The translations under genes and the position numbers were made by a program. From Mycobacterium gallinarum (GTDB lineage: Bacteria; Actinomycetota; Actinomycetes; Mycobacteriales; Mycobacteriaceae), in assembly GCF_010726765.1 (NCBI RefSeq), contig NZ_AP022601.1, positions 3,162,001 through 3,226,000 on the forward strand: a stretch of 64,000 nucleotides of DNA, given 5' to 3'. The notes below the pieces were generated by a model, which made no database searches, was not told the DNA's origin, and was given only the letters and a program-made list of their open reading frames with translations. Shown in pieces: positions 55,353-64,000 of this stretch; position 1 is the stretch's first letter, and every line of letters begins with the position of its first letter.

Positions 55353-56801
55353 TTACAGCGTGAGCCCCGGATACAGCGGGTTGGCCGCCAGCAGTTCGCC
55401 GGCCGCGGCGTGCACGCGGTCCGCGGTGCCGTCGGCCAGCTTGTACTTGGCTTTCGACGTGCCCGCCGCCTCCGTGTTGGACAGCACCTCGACGATCAGC
55501 TCGGCGACACGATCGAAGTCGTCGGCGCCGAATCCCCGGGTGGTCAGCGCGGGTGTGCCCAGCCGGACGCCGCTGGTGTACCAGGCGCCATTCGGGTCAG
55601 CCGGAATCGCATTGCGATTGGTCACGATCCCGGAATCCAGCAGCGCCGACTCCGCCTGCCGTCCGGTCAGCCCGAAGGACGTCACATCGAGCAGCACGAG
55701 GTGGTTGTCGGTGCCGCCGGTGACCAGCGCCGCGTCGCGTTTGGTGAATCCATCGGCCAGCGCCTGTGCGTTGTCGGCGATGGACTGCGCGTACGTCTGG
55801 AATGCCGGCTGCCGGGCCTCGGCCAGCGCGACGGCTTTGGCGGCCATCACATGCGACAGCGGTCCGCCGAGCACCATCGGGCAGCCCTTGTCGACTGCGG
55901 GTGCGTACTCCTCGGTGGCCAGGATCAGTCCGCCGCGCGGTCCGCGCAGCGACTTGTGCGTGGTCGTGGTGGTGATGTGGGCGTGCGGGATCGGATCCTC
56001 GTCGCCGGTGAACACCTTGCCCGCAACCAGGCCGGCGAAGTGCGCCATGTCGACCATCAGCGTCGCACCGACCTCGTCGGCGATCTCACGCATCTTGGCG
56101 AAGTTGACCCGCCGCGGATAGGCGGAGTAGCCGGCGACCAGTACCAGCGGCTTGAACTCGCGGGCCAGCGCGGCGACGGCGTCGTAGTCGATGAAACCCG
56201 TCTCCGGGTTGGTGCCGTACTGGCGCTGGTGGAACATCTTGCCGGAGATGTTGGGCCGGAAGCCGTGGGTCAGGTGGCCGCCGGTGTCCAGCGACATGCC
56301 CAGCAGCCGCTGGTTGCCGAGCTTGCTGCGCAGGGTCTCCCAGTCGGCTTCGGAGAGGTCGTTGACGTGCTTGGCGCCGAGTTCGGCCAGACCCGGGGCC
56401 TCGACCCGGGTGGCCAGGATCGCCCAGTACGCGACCAGGTTCGCGTCGATACCCGAGTGCGGTTGGACGTAGGCATACGGCGCGCCGAACAGTTCGCGTG
56501 CGTGCTCGGCGGCCAGCGCCTCCACGGTGTCGACGTTCTGGCAGGCGGCGTAGAACCGGTGACCGATGGTGCCTTCGGCGTACTTGTCGGAGAACCAGGT
56601 GCCCATCGTCAGCAGCACCGCGGGCGAGGCGTAGTTCTCGCTGGCGATCAGCTTGAGCGAATCCCGTTGATCAGCAAGCTCTTTGCGGGTGGCATCGGCG
56701 ATTCGGGGCTCGACGGACTCGATCACCCGCAGGGCGGCGCGGTAGGCCTCGCTGGCGGTGTCGGCGTATTCGGCGCCCAGACCGTTGGACTCTGCAGTCA
56801 T
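55353..56801 (-). CDS. glyA: Serine hydroxymethyltransferase, long form
   Basis: 482 residues from ATG 56801. SHMT motifs are [58 protein letters not shown] and the PLP lysine in [15 protein letters not shown]. Compared with the 426-residue form recalled for M. tuberculosis glyA1 at this locus, it has an N-terminal extension and an insertion of about 35 residues ([34 protein letters not shown]) before [15 protein letters not shown]. Such longer SHMTs occur in other actinobacteria. It makes glycine and 5,10-methylene-THF from serine. Confidence 0.93.
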   Translation of the reverse strand: MTAESNGLGAEYADTASEAYRAALRVIESVEPRIADATRKELADQRDSLKLIASENYASPAVLLTMGTWFSDKYAEGTIGHRFYAACQNVDTVEALAAEHARELFGAPYAYVQPHSGIDANLVAYWAILATRVEAPGLAELGAKHVNDLSEADWETLRSKLGNQRLLGMSLDTGGHLTHGFRPNISGKMFHQRQYGTNPETGFIDYDAVAALAREFKPLVLVAGYSAYPRRVNFAKMREIADEVGATLMVDMAHFAGLVAGKVFTGDEDPIPHAHITTTTTHKSLRGPRGGLILATEEYAPAVDKGCPMVLGGPLSHVMAAKAVALAEARQPAFQTYAQSIADNAQALADGFTKRDAALVTGGTDNHLVLLDVTSFGLTGRQAESALLDSGIVTNRNAIPADPNGAWYTSGVRLGTPALTTRGFGADDFDRVAELIVEVLSNTEAAGTSKAKYKLADGTADRVHAAAGELLAANPLYPGLTL

Positions 56802-56827
56802 GCAGCTCAGCCTAGTCGGGCGAGATT

Positions 56828-58042
56828 TCAGGCGGTCCGCAGCGTCGACGGGATCAGTGGCTCGTCGAGTAGCCGGCCGAACCGCTGGGTCAGCGAAACG
56901 TTCGCAGGTCGCGCCTCCAGCCATGCCCGCAGCAGTCGATAGCCCTCGACGTAGGTGCTGGTGTAGGCCCGCCACAGCGGCGACGACAGAAATCGCAGCA
57001 TCTGGCGGGCTCGCTCGTCGTTGACCAGCAGCCAGCGCCTGAGGAATTCGACGACGTCGTCGACGTCACGATGTTCGTCGTGCAGCATCAGCGCGGCATC
57101 CTGGCGCACGTCGGCCAGCGTCGCCGCCGCCTCGGAAACGGCCTGCGCACGATCGCCGTCGAAACTCAGGCCCAGATCGGCGTAGATCTCGGCGGCCCAG
57201 GACCCCCAGTTCGGGCCGATCGTGGCGTACAGCGCCAGGTCGGCCAGCCCCTCGGCCATCAGGCATTGCGGGGTGTTGACGAGGAAGATCGTCTGCTCGG
57301 CCTGACCCAAGCCCTCGACCAGTCCGGCCTCCTTGCGGCAATGCTCGGTGTGGTGGCCGGGATAGGACTCGTGTGCCACCAGTCGCGGCAGATTGGACAT
57401 CTGCTGCTTGAGGTCGGCGTTCACAGCCACCGTCGAGGTGTAGTTGCCGAGGTAGTAGTTGAAGCCCGACCAGGGCTTGTCGGTGACCACCTCGTAGGTG
57501 ATGGTCTCGGCGTCCGGCAGCGGATATTCGGCGCGCACCCTGTCGCGAAGTGCGCTGGAGAACGCATGGATGCACTCCTCCAGGCGGTCGGGCGGCACCT
57601 CCTCACCGGCCCGGTAGGCGGTCATCCGCTCGGCGAGGGGCCCGGTGCCGCCCAGTGCCTCATCGAGCTTGGCGTGCGCCTGCCGGTACTGCTCCGGGTC
57701 GCCCTTGGCGATACGCACGTCGAAATATGCGTCGACCTCGTCGACGAAACCGACGTTCTGGCCCGAGAACTTGCGGCCGGCGCAGGCCAGGGCCCGCAGG
57801 TGGGCGGCGATGAACTCGGCGCGGCTCTGCTCCAGGTCGGTGCCCGCATCCAGTTCGGCCAGCAGCCGTTCGGCCTGGTGGGTGAGATCGGCGGGCTCCG
57901 GAGGCGGTTCGTTGGCGACGATGCGGCGCAGTTCGGGATCGCCGGTGAAGGAGTCGACGTAGCCATCCTCGACCCGGTCGAAGCGCAGTCCGAGCATCAG
58001 ATATTCACGGATCAAGGTGCTATTCGACAAGCCCGAGTTCAT
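56828..58042 (-). CDS. DUF885-family putative zinc carboxypeptidase-like protein
   Basis: 404 residues. The family core [19 protein letters not shown] has the H-E-x4-G-H-H metal-binding pattern, followed by [23 protein letters not shown] with a Glu that could be the third ligand. The protein is otherwise helical and lacks a signal peptide. DUF885 proteins are related to thermostable carboxypeptidases, but substrates are largely unknown. It sits between glyA and the divergent coaA. Confidence 0.82.
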   Translation of the reverse strand: MNSGLSNSTLIREYLMLGLRFDRVEDGYVDSFTGDPELRRIVANEPPPEPADLTHQAERLLAELDAGTDLEQSRAEFIAAHLRALACAGRKFSGQNVGFVDEVDAYFDVRIAKGDPEQYRQAHAKLDEALGGTGPLAERMTAYRAGEEVPPDRLEECIHAFSSALRDRVRAEYPLPDAETITYEVVTDKPWSGFNYYLGNYTSTVAVNADLKQQMSNLPRLVAHESYPGHHTEHCRKEAGLVEGLGQAEQTIFLVNTPQCLMAEGLADLALYATIGPNWGSWAAEIYADLGLSFDGDRAQAVSEAAATLADVRQDAALMLHDEHRDVDDVVEFLRRWLLVNDERARQMLRFLSSPLWRAYTSTYVEGYRLLRAWLEARPANVSLTQRFGRLLDEPLIPSTLRTA

Positions 58043-58072
58043 GTGCTCAACGCTAACTGCAAGACTGGGCGT

Positions 58073-59011
58073 ATGCCGCGGCTGAGCGAGCCGAGCCCCT
58101 ACGTGGAGTTCGACCGGACTGAGTGGCGTGCGTTGCGTATGTCGACCCCGCTGAAGTTGACCGAGGACGAGCTGCAGCGACTCCGTGGTCTCGGCGAGAA
58201 GCTCGACCTGCTCGAGGTCGAAGAGGTCTATCTACCGCTGGCCCGGCTGATTCACCTCCAGGTCGCTGCCCGCCAGGCGCTGTTTGCGACGACTGCGCAG
58301 TTCCTCGGCGAGCCGCAGCAGAATCCGGACCGCCCGGTGCCGTTCATCATCGGCGTGGCGGGCAGCGTCGCCGTCGGTAAGTCCACCACCGCGCGTGTGC
58401 TGCAGGCGCTGTTGGCGCGCTGGGAGCACCACCCCCGCGTCGACCTGGTCACCACCGACGGCTTCCTGTATCCGAACGACGAGTTGGCCCGCCGAAACCT
58501 GATGCATCGCAAGGGCTTTCCGGAGAGCTACGACCGCAGGGCGCTGATGCGGTTCGTCACGACGGTGAAGTCGGGCTCCGACGCGACCTGCGCGCCGGTG
58601 TATTCGCACCTGCTCTACGACATCGTGCCCGGCGAGAAGCAGATGATCCGGCATCCGGACATCCTCATCCTCGAGGGCCTCAATGTCCTGCAAACCGGCC
58701 CGGCCCTGATGGTTTCGGACCTGTTCGACTTCTCGGTCTACGTCGACGCCCGCATCGAGGACATCGAGCAGTGGTATATCTCGCGGTTCCTGTCGATGCG
58801 GGCCGGCGCGTTCGCCGACCCGGCGTCACACTTCCACCACTACTCGACCCTGACCGACGATCAGGCCGAGTTCGCCGCTCGCGACATCTGGCATTCGATC
58901 AACCGGCCCAACCTGATCGAGAACATTCTGCCGACCCGACCGCGGGCCACGCTGGTGCTGCGCAAGGATGCCGATCACGCGATCAACCGGCTGCGCCTAC
59001 GAAAACTCTGA
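58073..59011 (+). CDS. coaA: Pantothenate kinase type I
   Basis: 312 residues from ATG 58073, the length of M. tuberculosis CoaA. The P-loop is [43 protein letters not shown] and [26 protein letters not shown] are the family blocks. It phosphorylates pantothenate in the first step of CoA synthesis. The very long frame that includes it reads antisense through the DUF885 gene upstream. Confidence 0.97.
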   Translation: MPRLSEPSPYVEFDRTEWRALRMSTPLKLTEDELQRLRGLGEKLDLLEVEEVYLPLARLIHLQVAARQALFATTAQFLGEPQQNPDRPVPFIIGVAGSVAVGKSTTARVLQALLARWEHHPRVDLVTTDGFLYPNDELARRNLMHRKGFPESYDRRALMRFVTTVKSGSDATCAPVYSHLLYDIVPGEKQMIRHPDILILEGLNVLQTGPALMVSDLFDFSVYVDARIEDIEQWYISRFLSMRAGAFADPASHFHHYSTLTDDQAEFAARDIWHSINRPNLIENILPTRPRATLVLRKDADHAINRLRLRKL

Positions 59012-59019
59012 ACGCCGAA

Positions 59020-59066
59020 TGGCCACTCATGCCACGTATTTCGCGAGAAACCGTGCCATGTGGCCA
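59020..59066. terminator. Imperfect hairpin between convergent coaA and membrane-protein genes
   Basis: TGGCCACTCATGCCACG (59020-59036) can pair with CGTGCCATGTGGCCA (59052-59066) with one mismatch and a two-base bulge, around a 15-base loop. It lies 9 bases after the coaA stop and 10 before the stop of the gene at 59076. It could terminate both strands. Confidence 0.55.
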
Positions 59067-59075
59067 CTCGAGCCA

Positions 59076-59486
59076 CTACTTCTTGATGCGGCGCACACCC
59101 TGGTACTGCAGCTCGGCCATGACGAGGGTGTAGACGCCGGTGGCCAGCGTCGCCACCACGCCGAAGGTCGTCAGCGGGAACACGTCGACGAGGACGAACA
59201 CCACGGTCAGGACGGTGTAGAGCACGTTTCCGGCGGCGATCACGATGCCGGTCAGTTTCACCGAAGGCCGGGCGGCGAAAGCGAAGACTCCGGTCGCGAA
59301 AGCGATGAAGAAGGCGCCAACCCCATACTCGAAGGCGGTTGTCGTGCCCGACATCTCGGCGATCCAGCCGGCAAGGGCGATGCCGACGATACCCATGACG
59401 ACACTACAGGTCGCGTCGAGTCGTAGCGCGAAGCGCAGAAACGAGTCGTTGGAGGCCCGCAGTTTGGGAGTGGTGGTGGCGGTCAT
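59076..59486 (-). CDS. Four-helix small membrane protein, copy 1
   Basis: 136 residues with four hydrophobic helices, starting from ATG 59486 behind AAAGGAAA. The pattern SFLRFALRLDATCSVVMGI, GVGAFFIAFATGVFAFAA, GIVIAAGNVLYTVLTVVFVLVDVFPLTTFGVVATLATGVYTLVMAELQYQGVRRI is matched by the neighbouring gene at 59577, so the two are tandem paralogues. No function known. A strong hairpin separates the two genes. Confidence 0.82.
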   Translation of the reverse strand: MTATTTPKLRASNDSFLRFALRLDATCSVVMGIVGIALAGWIAEMSGTTTAFEYGVGAFFIAFATGVFAFAARPSVKLTGIVIAAGNVLYTVLTVVFVLVDVFPLTTFGVVATLATGVYTLVMAELQYQGVRRIKK

Positions 59487-59519
59487 GCGATTTCCTTTCT
59501 CGGGGGGGTGGTGGACCGT

Positions 59520-59561
59520 TCCGGAGCCGACGACGCAACCTCTTACGGCGGCGGCTCCGGA
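59520..59561 (-). terminator. 10-bp perfect hairpin between the tandem membrane-protein genes
   Basis: TCCGGAGCCG (59520-59529) and CGGCTCCGGA (59552-59561) are perfect complements around a 22-base loop. It follows the stop of the gene at 59577 and precedes the ATG at 59486. It may end or attenuate transcription between the two paralogues. Confidence 0.6.
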
Positions 59562-59576
59562 CCAGTCATGTGGGGG

Positions 59577-60014
59577 TCACGCCAATCGGCGCACCCCGAG
59601 GTACTGCACGTAGGCGAAGCCCAACGTGACGACGGTGAAGGCGATGGTCGCGACGACACCGAACTCGCTCAGCGGCAGCCAGTCCCCCACGAGCACGACG
59701 GTCACCAGGATCGCGAAGGCGATGTTCCCGGCCAGCACACCGGTACCGACGCGACGGACGTCGGGCAGACCGGCGAGCAGGTACAGCGTTGCGCCGTAAC
59801 CGACGAGCGCCGCACCGGCGATCCACTCAGAAGTGGGCGACAGGCCCGACAGCCGCGACAGCGGATCGGCGGCCATGGCGATCAGCAGACCGAGGCCGGC
59901 GCACAGGGTCGCGTCGGCGCGGAGGGCGAACCGTAAGAGCGAGCCTTCCGGAGCCTCCCCGGCGGCGAGATCGGATCGAGCTTCCCGGACTGGGCGGGTG
60001 GTGATGGCGGTCAT
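59577..60014 (-). CDS. Four-helix small membrane protein, copy 2
   Basis: 145 residues with four helices. It aligns with copy 1 through SLLRFALRADATLCAGLGLL, GTGVLAGNIAFAILVTVVLVGDWLPLSEFGVVATIAFTVVTLGFAYVQYLGVRRL. The N-terminus is longer (TTRPVREARSDLAAGEAPEG). It has regularly spaced CTGGC repeats upstream that suggest control by a response regulator. Confidence 0.82.
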   Translation of the reverse strand: MTAITTRPVREARSDLAAGEAPEGSLLRFALRADATLCAGLGLLIAMAADPLSRLSGLSPTSEWIAGAALVGYGATLYLLAGLPDVRRVGTGVLAGNIAFAILVTVVLVGDWLPLSEFGVVATIAFTVVTLGFAYVQYLGVRRLA

Positions 60015-60040
60015 GGCTTCGATGCTGCGCAGATGTCACT

Positions 60041-60076
60041 GCCAGATCGACGCCAGCCGCTGCCAGCTACTGCCAG
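60041..60076 (-). promoter_or_regulatory. Four helically phased CTGGC direct repeats
   Basis: On the minus strand CTGGC occurs at 60072-60076, 60062-60066, 60052-60056 and 60041-60045, with periods of 10, 10 and 11 bases; three copies continue as CTGGCAG. The set lies 27-62 bases upstream of the ATG at 60014, where an OmpR/PhoB-type response regulator or a similar tandem-binding activator would act. The repeats are certain; the binder is unknown. Confidence 0.6.
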
Positions 60077-60083
60077 CCGCAGG

Positions 60084-61460
60084 TCAGAGGTCTTGTGCGG
60101 CCACCAGGTTTCCGCGCAGATCGGCGGCGATCACGCGGGCAGCCGAGTTCTGCCAGTTGTGCAGCGACCGTTGGGGCACCTCGGTGACGAACCACTGCCA
60201 GGCCTGACGCGCGACGGGATCGAGCCCTGCGGCGGTCGCGTTCTGCGCGTAGGCCCGCACACCGACGACGTAGGGGAAGTACAGCGAGTTGTAGTAGCGC
60301 CATTCTTCGGTCGTGCCGAACTCGCCGCCGTCGCGCGGCTTGAGGCGGGCGATGCGATCGGCGAGCAGAGCCTTCAGCTCGTTGGCCCGCTCCAGCGGCT
60401 GGTCGGGGGCGCCGCGCGCGGCGAGCCGCTCGTCGATAACCGGCAGTGCGGTGAGCGGGCTGGCGACCAGCTTGGACAGGTCGCCGTAATGGCCGAGGGC
60501 TCGGCGGGTGAGACGGACGAAGGTGTCGTCGTCGATGTGGTCGAGCGGGCCGGCCTTTCGCAACGGCAGCGCCGCACCGGTGCTGCGCAGGGCGGCACGG
60601 TCGGCACGCAACCCGGGTGAGCGGAAAAACGCCAGCCGGTCCAGCACGCCGGCCAGCGGATCGGCCAGCACGTTGATCGAGATCGCGATGGCCAGGCTGG
60701 TGAACAGCATCACCGTCAACGCGGTCTGCGAGCCGGTGACCGACAGGCCGATCAGCGCCTGCCCTCCGAACAGCACCACGACGACGCCCGTTGCGACGAA
60801 GGACCGCAACATGTCGGCGCGCAGAGCCTGCCCCTCATCGAAGGCGTCCCACATCGCGACGGCCACACCGAGCAGCACGACGTCGAATCCCGTAGACGCC
60901 AACGCCAACCAGCTCGGGACCAGGCCGAGCGGGATGACGATGATCGCGTTGCCGAGTGCGAAGAACAACGTTGCGACGATGATGTAGGGCACCACCGGCC
61001 TCGGTTGCCACGATCCGAACACCGCGCGCAGCATCGCGCCGAGCGAGGACAGCGAGATGACGCCGAACATCACCCAGTGACCGAGACGCACCGGGCCGTC
61101 GACATTGCCCGCCATCGCCGCACCCATGAAGGCGCCCACCGCGACCGCGGTCACCGCCACGAGTTCGGTCGCCCTGCTTCGCCACGTGTCGCGGGGCCGC
61201 GACAGTTCGAGAAGTACGGCGAACCAGGCGATGCCCGGCACGGTGACGAGGTAGACCTCGACGCTGCTCAGCACGGTCGAGCCACTTTGGGTACGAACGG
61301 CGTCCAGCGCGACGACCGTCGCGAAGCTCGTCAGGCCGACAGCGGCCAATACCAGGACGGGCTTACGCGGATCACGGGCCAGCAGATACAGCCCCAGCCA
61401 CCAGCTGAGTGAGAAGACGAGCGCCGACAGCGCAGCCATAGGTCCCAGTGTCGCAGGCAT
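60084..61460 (-). CDS. Membrane protein with nine-to-ten helices and a soluble C-terminus
   Basis: 458 residues. Hydrophobic segments cover about residues 5-265 (for example LSALVFSLSWWLGLYLLA, GHWVMFGVISLSSLGAML, FDVVLLGVAVAMW, MLFTSLAIAISINVL). The C-terminal 190 residues are soluble, with DDDTFVRLTRRALGHYGDLSKLVASPLTALPVIDERLAARG and GTTEEWRYYNSLYFPYVVGVRAYAQN. I do not recognise the family. The layout resembles sensor-type membrane modules without a kinase domain. It ends 69 bases before the membrane gene at 60014. Confidence 0.78.
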   Translation of the reverse strand: MPATLGPMAALSALVFSLSWWLGLYLLARDPRKPVLVLAAVGLTSFATVVALDAVRTQSGSTVLSSVEVYLVTVPGIAWFAVLLELSRPRDTWRSRATELVAVTAVAVGAFMGAAMAGNVDGPVRLGHWVMFGVISLSSLGAMLRAVFGSWQPRPVVPYIIVATLFFALGNAIIVIPLGLVPSWLALASTGFDVVLLGVAVAMWDAFDEGQALRADMLRSFVATGVVVVLFGGQALIGLSVTGSQTALTVMLFTSLAIAISINVLADPLAGVLDRLAFFRSPGLRADRAALRSTGAALPLRKAGPLDHIDDDTFVRLTRRALGHYGDLSKLVASPLTALPVIDERLAARGAPDQPLERANELKALLADRIARLKPRDGGEFGTTEEWRYYNSLYFPYVVGVRAYAQNATAAGLDPVARQAWQWFVTEVPQRSLHNWQNSAARVIAADLRGNLVAAQDL

Positions 61461-61487
61461 GAGCGCTTGCGCGAAGACCAGATGGTT

Positions 61488-62285
61488 CTAGATGCCGTAG
61501 CGGCGATGACGCGCGGTGTAGTCGCGGAGCGCCCGCAGGAAGTCCACCCGCCGGAACTCGGGCCAGTAGGCCTCGGTGAACCACATCTCCGAGTAGGCGC
61601 TCTGCCACAGCAGAAAACCTGACAGTCGCTGCTCCCCCGAGGTGCGGATCACCAGATCGGGATCCGGCTGCCCCGACGTGTACAGGTTCTCCGAGATGTT
61701 TTCCGCGGTCACGGCCTCGATCAGCTGTTCGCCGGTACGCCCGTTCGCAAGCTCCTTGGCGAGCAGCTGCCGCACCGCGTCGACGATCTCCTGGCGGCCC
61801 CCGTAGCCGACGGCGACGTTGACGTGGAAGGACCCGGCGCCGGCTTGCGATCGCGTCGACTCCACGGCGTCGCGCAACCGCTTGGCCGGCTCCTCGCCGA
61901 TCAGTTCCAGGTCCCCGACTGTGCGCACGCTCCACCGGTTGGCGGGCGCACAGATCTCTTCGACGACGTCGGTGATGATTCCGATCAGCGTCGCCAATTC
62001 AGCGGGTTCGCGCTGCAGGTTCTCGGTGGACAGCAGGTACACCGTGGCCATCTCGACGCCCGCTTCCTGGCACCAGCGCAGCATCTCGGCGATTTTGTGG
62101 GCGCCCATCCGGTACCCGTAACTGACGTCGTCGTGACCAGCGTCACGAGCCCACCGGCGGTTCCCGTCACACAGCACCGCGATGTGGCGTGGGAGCTCGG
62201 ATTTCGAGGAAGCCAGGCCTTGGCGCAACCGCAACTCGTACAGGCGGTACATCGGTTCCTTGAGTCGCGAAGGAATGATGGCCAC
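61488..62285 (-). CDS. Short-chain isoprenyl (Z-FPP) diphosphate synthase, Rv1086-like
   Basis: 265 residues. It matches M. tuberculosis Rv1086 closely from memory (IIPSRLKEPMYRLYELRLRQGLASSKSELPRHIAVLCDGNRRWAR). The cis-prenyltransferase motifs are CDGNRRWAR, YLLSTENLQR, VAVGYGGRQEIVDAVRQLL and DLVIRTSGEQRLSGFLLWQSAYSEMWF. Rv1086 makes omega,E,Z-farnesyl diphosphate, the precursor for decaprenyl phosphate used in cell-wall synthesis. Divergent from the TrhA-like gene. Confidence 0.94.
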   Translation of the reverse strand: MAIIPSRLKEPMYRLYELRLRQGLASSKSELPRHIAVLCDGNRRWARDAGHDDVSYGYRMGAHKIAEMLRWCQEAGVEMATVYLLSTENLQREPAELATLIGIITDVVEEICAPANRWSVRTVGDLELIGEEPAKRLRDAVESTRSQAGAGSFHVNVAVGYGGRQEIVDAVRQLLAKELANGRTGEQLIEAVTAENISENLYTSGQPDPDLVIRTSGEQRLSGFLLWQSAYSEMWFTEAYWPEFRRVDFLRALRDYTARHRRYGI

Positions 62286-62338
62286 CGAATCAGACTACTG
62301 TGGCAGTCGAATCCCCCAAGGCATAAGCGGAGGTGAAC

Positions 62339-63073
62339 ATGGTGCAGGTAGATGCCGACGAGGCTCAGCAGCCACCGGTGCGCGTCTACGCGGAGGATTT
62401 GCCCGAAGCGGTCGTCGATGGTGTCGCCAACTTCTTCCACAAACCGCGGTTGCGCGGTTGGATCCACGTCTACGCCGCGGTCGTCGCGTTCATCGCCGGC
62501 GCGGCGTTGGTGTCGGTGTCGTGGTCAGTGGTGTCCACGCGCGCAGGCCTCTCCACCCTTGTCTACACACTGACGATCGTCGCGATGTTCGCTGTGAGCG
62601 GTGCGTACCACCGGGTCGACTGGAAGTCGGCGACGGCCCGGAAATGGATGAAGCGTCTCGATCACTCGATGATCTTCATCTTCATCGCCGGCAGCTACAC
62701 GCCGTTCGCGGTGCTGGCACTGCCGGAGTCCGACGGCATGGTCCTGTTGGCGATCGTCTGGGCCGGGGCCCTCGCCGGGGTACTGCTCAAGATGTTCTGG
62801 CCGTCGGCACCGCGCTGGGTCGGGGTGCCGCTGTACCTGTTGTTGGGCTGGGTCGCGGCGTGGTTCGTCGGGCCGATCATGCACGGCGCGGGCGTCGCCG
62901 CGCTGGTGCTGCTGATCGTCGGTGGCGCGCTCTACAGCATCGGCGGCGTGCTCTACGGCCTCAAGTGGCCGAACCCGTGGCCGACGACGTTCGGCCACCA
63001 CGAGTTCTTCCATGCGTGCACGGCGGTCGCCGCGATCTGCCATTACATCGCGATGTGGTTCGCCGTCTTTTAG
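62339..63073 (+). CDS. Hemolysin III/TrhA-family membrane protein (Rv1085c-like)
   Basis: 244 residues from ATG 62339, five bases after a GGAGG; the GTG at 62333 is overlapped by that site. Seven helices carry the PAQR/YqfA-type motifs: [63 protein letters not shown], and [22 protein letters not shown]. The conserved His and Asp residues at the membrane face suggest a zinc-dependent hydrolase, as proposed for PAQR receptors. Divergent from the Z-FPP synthase. Confidence 0.93.
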   Translation: MVQVDADEAQQPPVRVYAEDLPEAVVDGVANFFHKPRLRGWIHVYAAVVAFIAGAALVSVSWSVVSTRAGLSTLVYTLTIVAMFAVSGAYHRVDWKSATARKWMKRLDHSMIFIFIAGSYTPFAVLALPESDGMVLLAIVWAGALAGVLLKMFWPSAPRWVGVPLYLLLGWVAAWFVGPIMHGAGVAALVLLIVGGALYSIGGVLYGLKWPNPWPTTFGHHEFFHACTAVAAICHYIAMWFAVF

Positions 63074-63075
63074 CG

Positions 63076-63128
63076 GCGATTTCGGTGTAGCTGGTCGCGC
63101 TCAGCGCGACTCAGAACACCGAAATCGC
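63076..63128. terminator. Nested perfect hairpin between convergent genes
   Basis: GCGATTTCGGTGT (63076-63088) pairs perfectly with ACACCGAAATCGC (63116-63128). Inside it GTCGCGCT (63094-63101), one base, and AGCGCGAC (63103-63110) form a second perfect stem. The element starts three bases after the stop of the TrhA-like gene and abuts the stop of the NTF2-like gene (63129), so it probably ends transcription from both sides. There is no U-tract. Confidence 0.7.
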
Positions 63129-63500
63129 TCAGCCCTGGGTCATGTTCTCCGGGGTCCAGTAGGCCTTCATCGACGCGATCTTGCCATCGGAGTTGAACGT
63201 CATGACGCTGATGATGTCGATGCTCATCTTGGCGTCGCCCATGCTGATGGTCAGCACCCAGTGGAACGCCACCTCGTTGCCGAGGGCGCGCAGGGTGAGA
63301 ACCTCGGTCCCGTTGTCGCCCTGGGGAATGGCCGAATAGAAGCCCCGGATCGCCTGGCTCCCGATGTGCACCTCGCTGCCGACGGGATCCTCGACGGTGG
63401 CATCGTCAGCGTAGAGCCCGACGATGTCATCGACCTTTCCCGCCGCGGCGTATTCGAGGTAGCGGTTGACGGTCGCGGCGTTGTCCTCAGGCGATGGCAT
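63129..63500 (-). CDS. NTF2-like protein resembling steroid delta-isomerase
   Basis: 123 residues from ATG 63500 (MPSPEDNAATVNRYLEYAAAGKVDDIVGLYADDATVEDPVGSEVHIG). The cone-shaped fold pattern and the catalytic neighbourhood of ketosteroid isomerase are visible: Tyr in NRYLEYAAAG and the Asp in VEDPVGS that abstracts the proton. The later acidic residue of true KSI falls in the region MSIDIISVMTF, which is consistent. Delta5-3-ketosteroid isomerisation is plausible and would follow the 3beta-HSD reaction, but NTF2-like proteins vary. Confidence 0.8.
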   Translation of the reverse strand: MPSPEDNAATVNRYLEYAAAGKVDDIVGLYADDATVEDPVGSEVHIGSQAIRGFYSAIPQGDNGTEVLTLRALGNEVAFHWVLTISMGDAKMSIDIISVMTFNSDGKIASMKAYWTPENMTQG

Positions 63501-63510
63501 GCGCCGAAGG

Positions 63511-64000
63511 CTACACGGACACACCGAGCGCGACGGCGAGATCCCCGGCAGAGGTGACCGGCAGGTCACAGGTCCTGCCACGGCATACATACGCGGCGTC
63601 GGCCCCGGCCACCCGGTCGCGGTCGGACAGCAATTCCGACGAGTTCACTTCACCGCCGACGACGATCGCGCCCCCGGGGGCCAGCGTGCGCGCGGCGGCC
63701 AGCAGCTCCGAGCCGACGGGATCGCAGGCGACGGCGATCTGAATGGGCCCGCGCACAGCGGCTTCGGCGACAGCCAGCCAGTGGCCGCCAGAGCGTGGCA
63801 GACGCGCCAGGATCGGCGCCGCACCCGTCAGCGTCGACTCGGCCGCCGATGCATACCTGTCAGCGCGGTGCGCGGGAGCCAGATGAGCCGCCAACTGCAA
63901 CGCCTCGGCGATCAGGGACGCACCGGACGGCGTCGCGCCATCCAGCGGATCGGCGGGCCGAACCATCAGGGTCTCAGCGTCATCCGCCGTGTCGTACCAG
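63511..64000 (-). CDS. Thioredoxin-domain (DUF255/YyaL, Rv1084-like) protein, C-terminal part
   Basis: Only the last 163 residues are visible and the gene continues beyond the window. The visible sequence starts WYDTADDAETLMVRPADPLDGATPSGASLIAEALQLAAHL, the alpha/alpha-toroid motif of the YyaL/spermatogenesis-associated-20 family, and ends with CRGRTCDLPVTSAGDLAVALGVSV. The N-terminal thioredoxin-like domain would lie outside. It matches the position and strand of Rv1084 next to Rv1085c. Confidence 0.9.
   Translation of the reverse strand, partial: WYDTADDAETLMVRPADPLDGATPSGASLIAEALQLAAHLAPAHRADRYASAAESTLTGAAPILARLPRSGGHWLAVAEAAVRGPIQIAVACDPVGSELLAAARTLAPGGAIVVGGEVNSSELLSDRDRVAGADAAYVCRGRTCDLPVTSAGDLAVALGVSV

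Noticed and set aside
54438..56942. 834-aa plus-strand ORF
   Set aside because: It lies antisense to desA2 and glyA, both with full family motifs. The translation is Arg/Val/Gly-rich with no domain, typical of a shadow frame in high-GC DNA.
57071..59011. 646-aa plus-strand ORF as one protein
   Set aside because: The first 334 codons are antisense to the DUF885 gene; the real coaA starts at 58073 with the expected 312 residues.

Overview
The window is high-GC DNA that reads as a chromosomal segment of a Mycobacteriaceae member, most likely a rapidly growing Mycolicibacterium-type species. Three things point there: a complete yrbE/mce lipid-transport operon; an intrinsic-type rifamycin ADP-ribosyltransferase (arr); and a 33 kb block (about 30.4-64 kb) whose order and orientation match, from memory, the M. 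tuberculosis Rv1112-Rv1084 region in inverted direction (ychF, Rv1111c-like, ispH, Rv1109c-like, xseA, xseB, 3beta-HSD, Rv1101c-like, Rv1100-like, glpX, fumC, phoH2, desA2, glyA, coaA, Z-FPP synthase, TrhA-like protein, Rv1084-like). No rRNA, tRNA, IS element, prophage or CRISPR array was seen.

Layout. 1-3.4 kb: a tightly overlapping TetR-led operon on the minus strand, TetR, three membrane proteins of 38, 82 and about 226 aa, a KshA-like Rieske oxygenase and a luciferase-like flavin oxidoreductase cut by the window edge. 3.5-5.1 kb: a MarR regulator divergent from an AveC-like multipass membrane protein, with a perfect inverted repeat between them. 5.1-14.6 kb: yrbEA-yrbEB-mceABCDEF. 14.8-30.1 kb: accessory genes, including a TetR/hydrolase pair, a 969-aa kinase/aminotransferase fusion, an adenylyl cyclase, a permuted NlpC/P60-like protein, a DUF2993 protein, a PepD-type HtrA protease with an MprA-box-like repeat upstream, an acyltransferase, an immunity-like protein with a hydrolase, and arr.

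30.4-64 kb: the conserved block carries housekeeping functions (IspH and prenyl synthesis, ExoVII, gluconeogenesis/TCA, serine/glycine metabolism, CoA synthesis). It is interrupted at about 37-44.5 kb by a cassette with a Trp-rich secreted peptide, two tandem sulfatases, a HAD phosphatase and their formylglycine-generating enzyme, then an SRPBCC protein and two SDR enzymes. Two operator-like sequences fit the KstR consensus exactly (upstream of 3beta-HSD and between SRPBCC and the first SDR). With the KSI-like NTF2 protein and the KshA-like Rieske protein they give a recurrent sterol/lipid-modification theme, which is inference rather than proof.

Small features recovered outside the obvious ORFs include a 38-aa membrane protein, a 45-aa candidate PhoAT antitoxin overlapping phoH2, helically phased CTGGC repeats, several large hairpins and a 30-bp in-frame tandem duplication.
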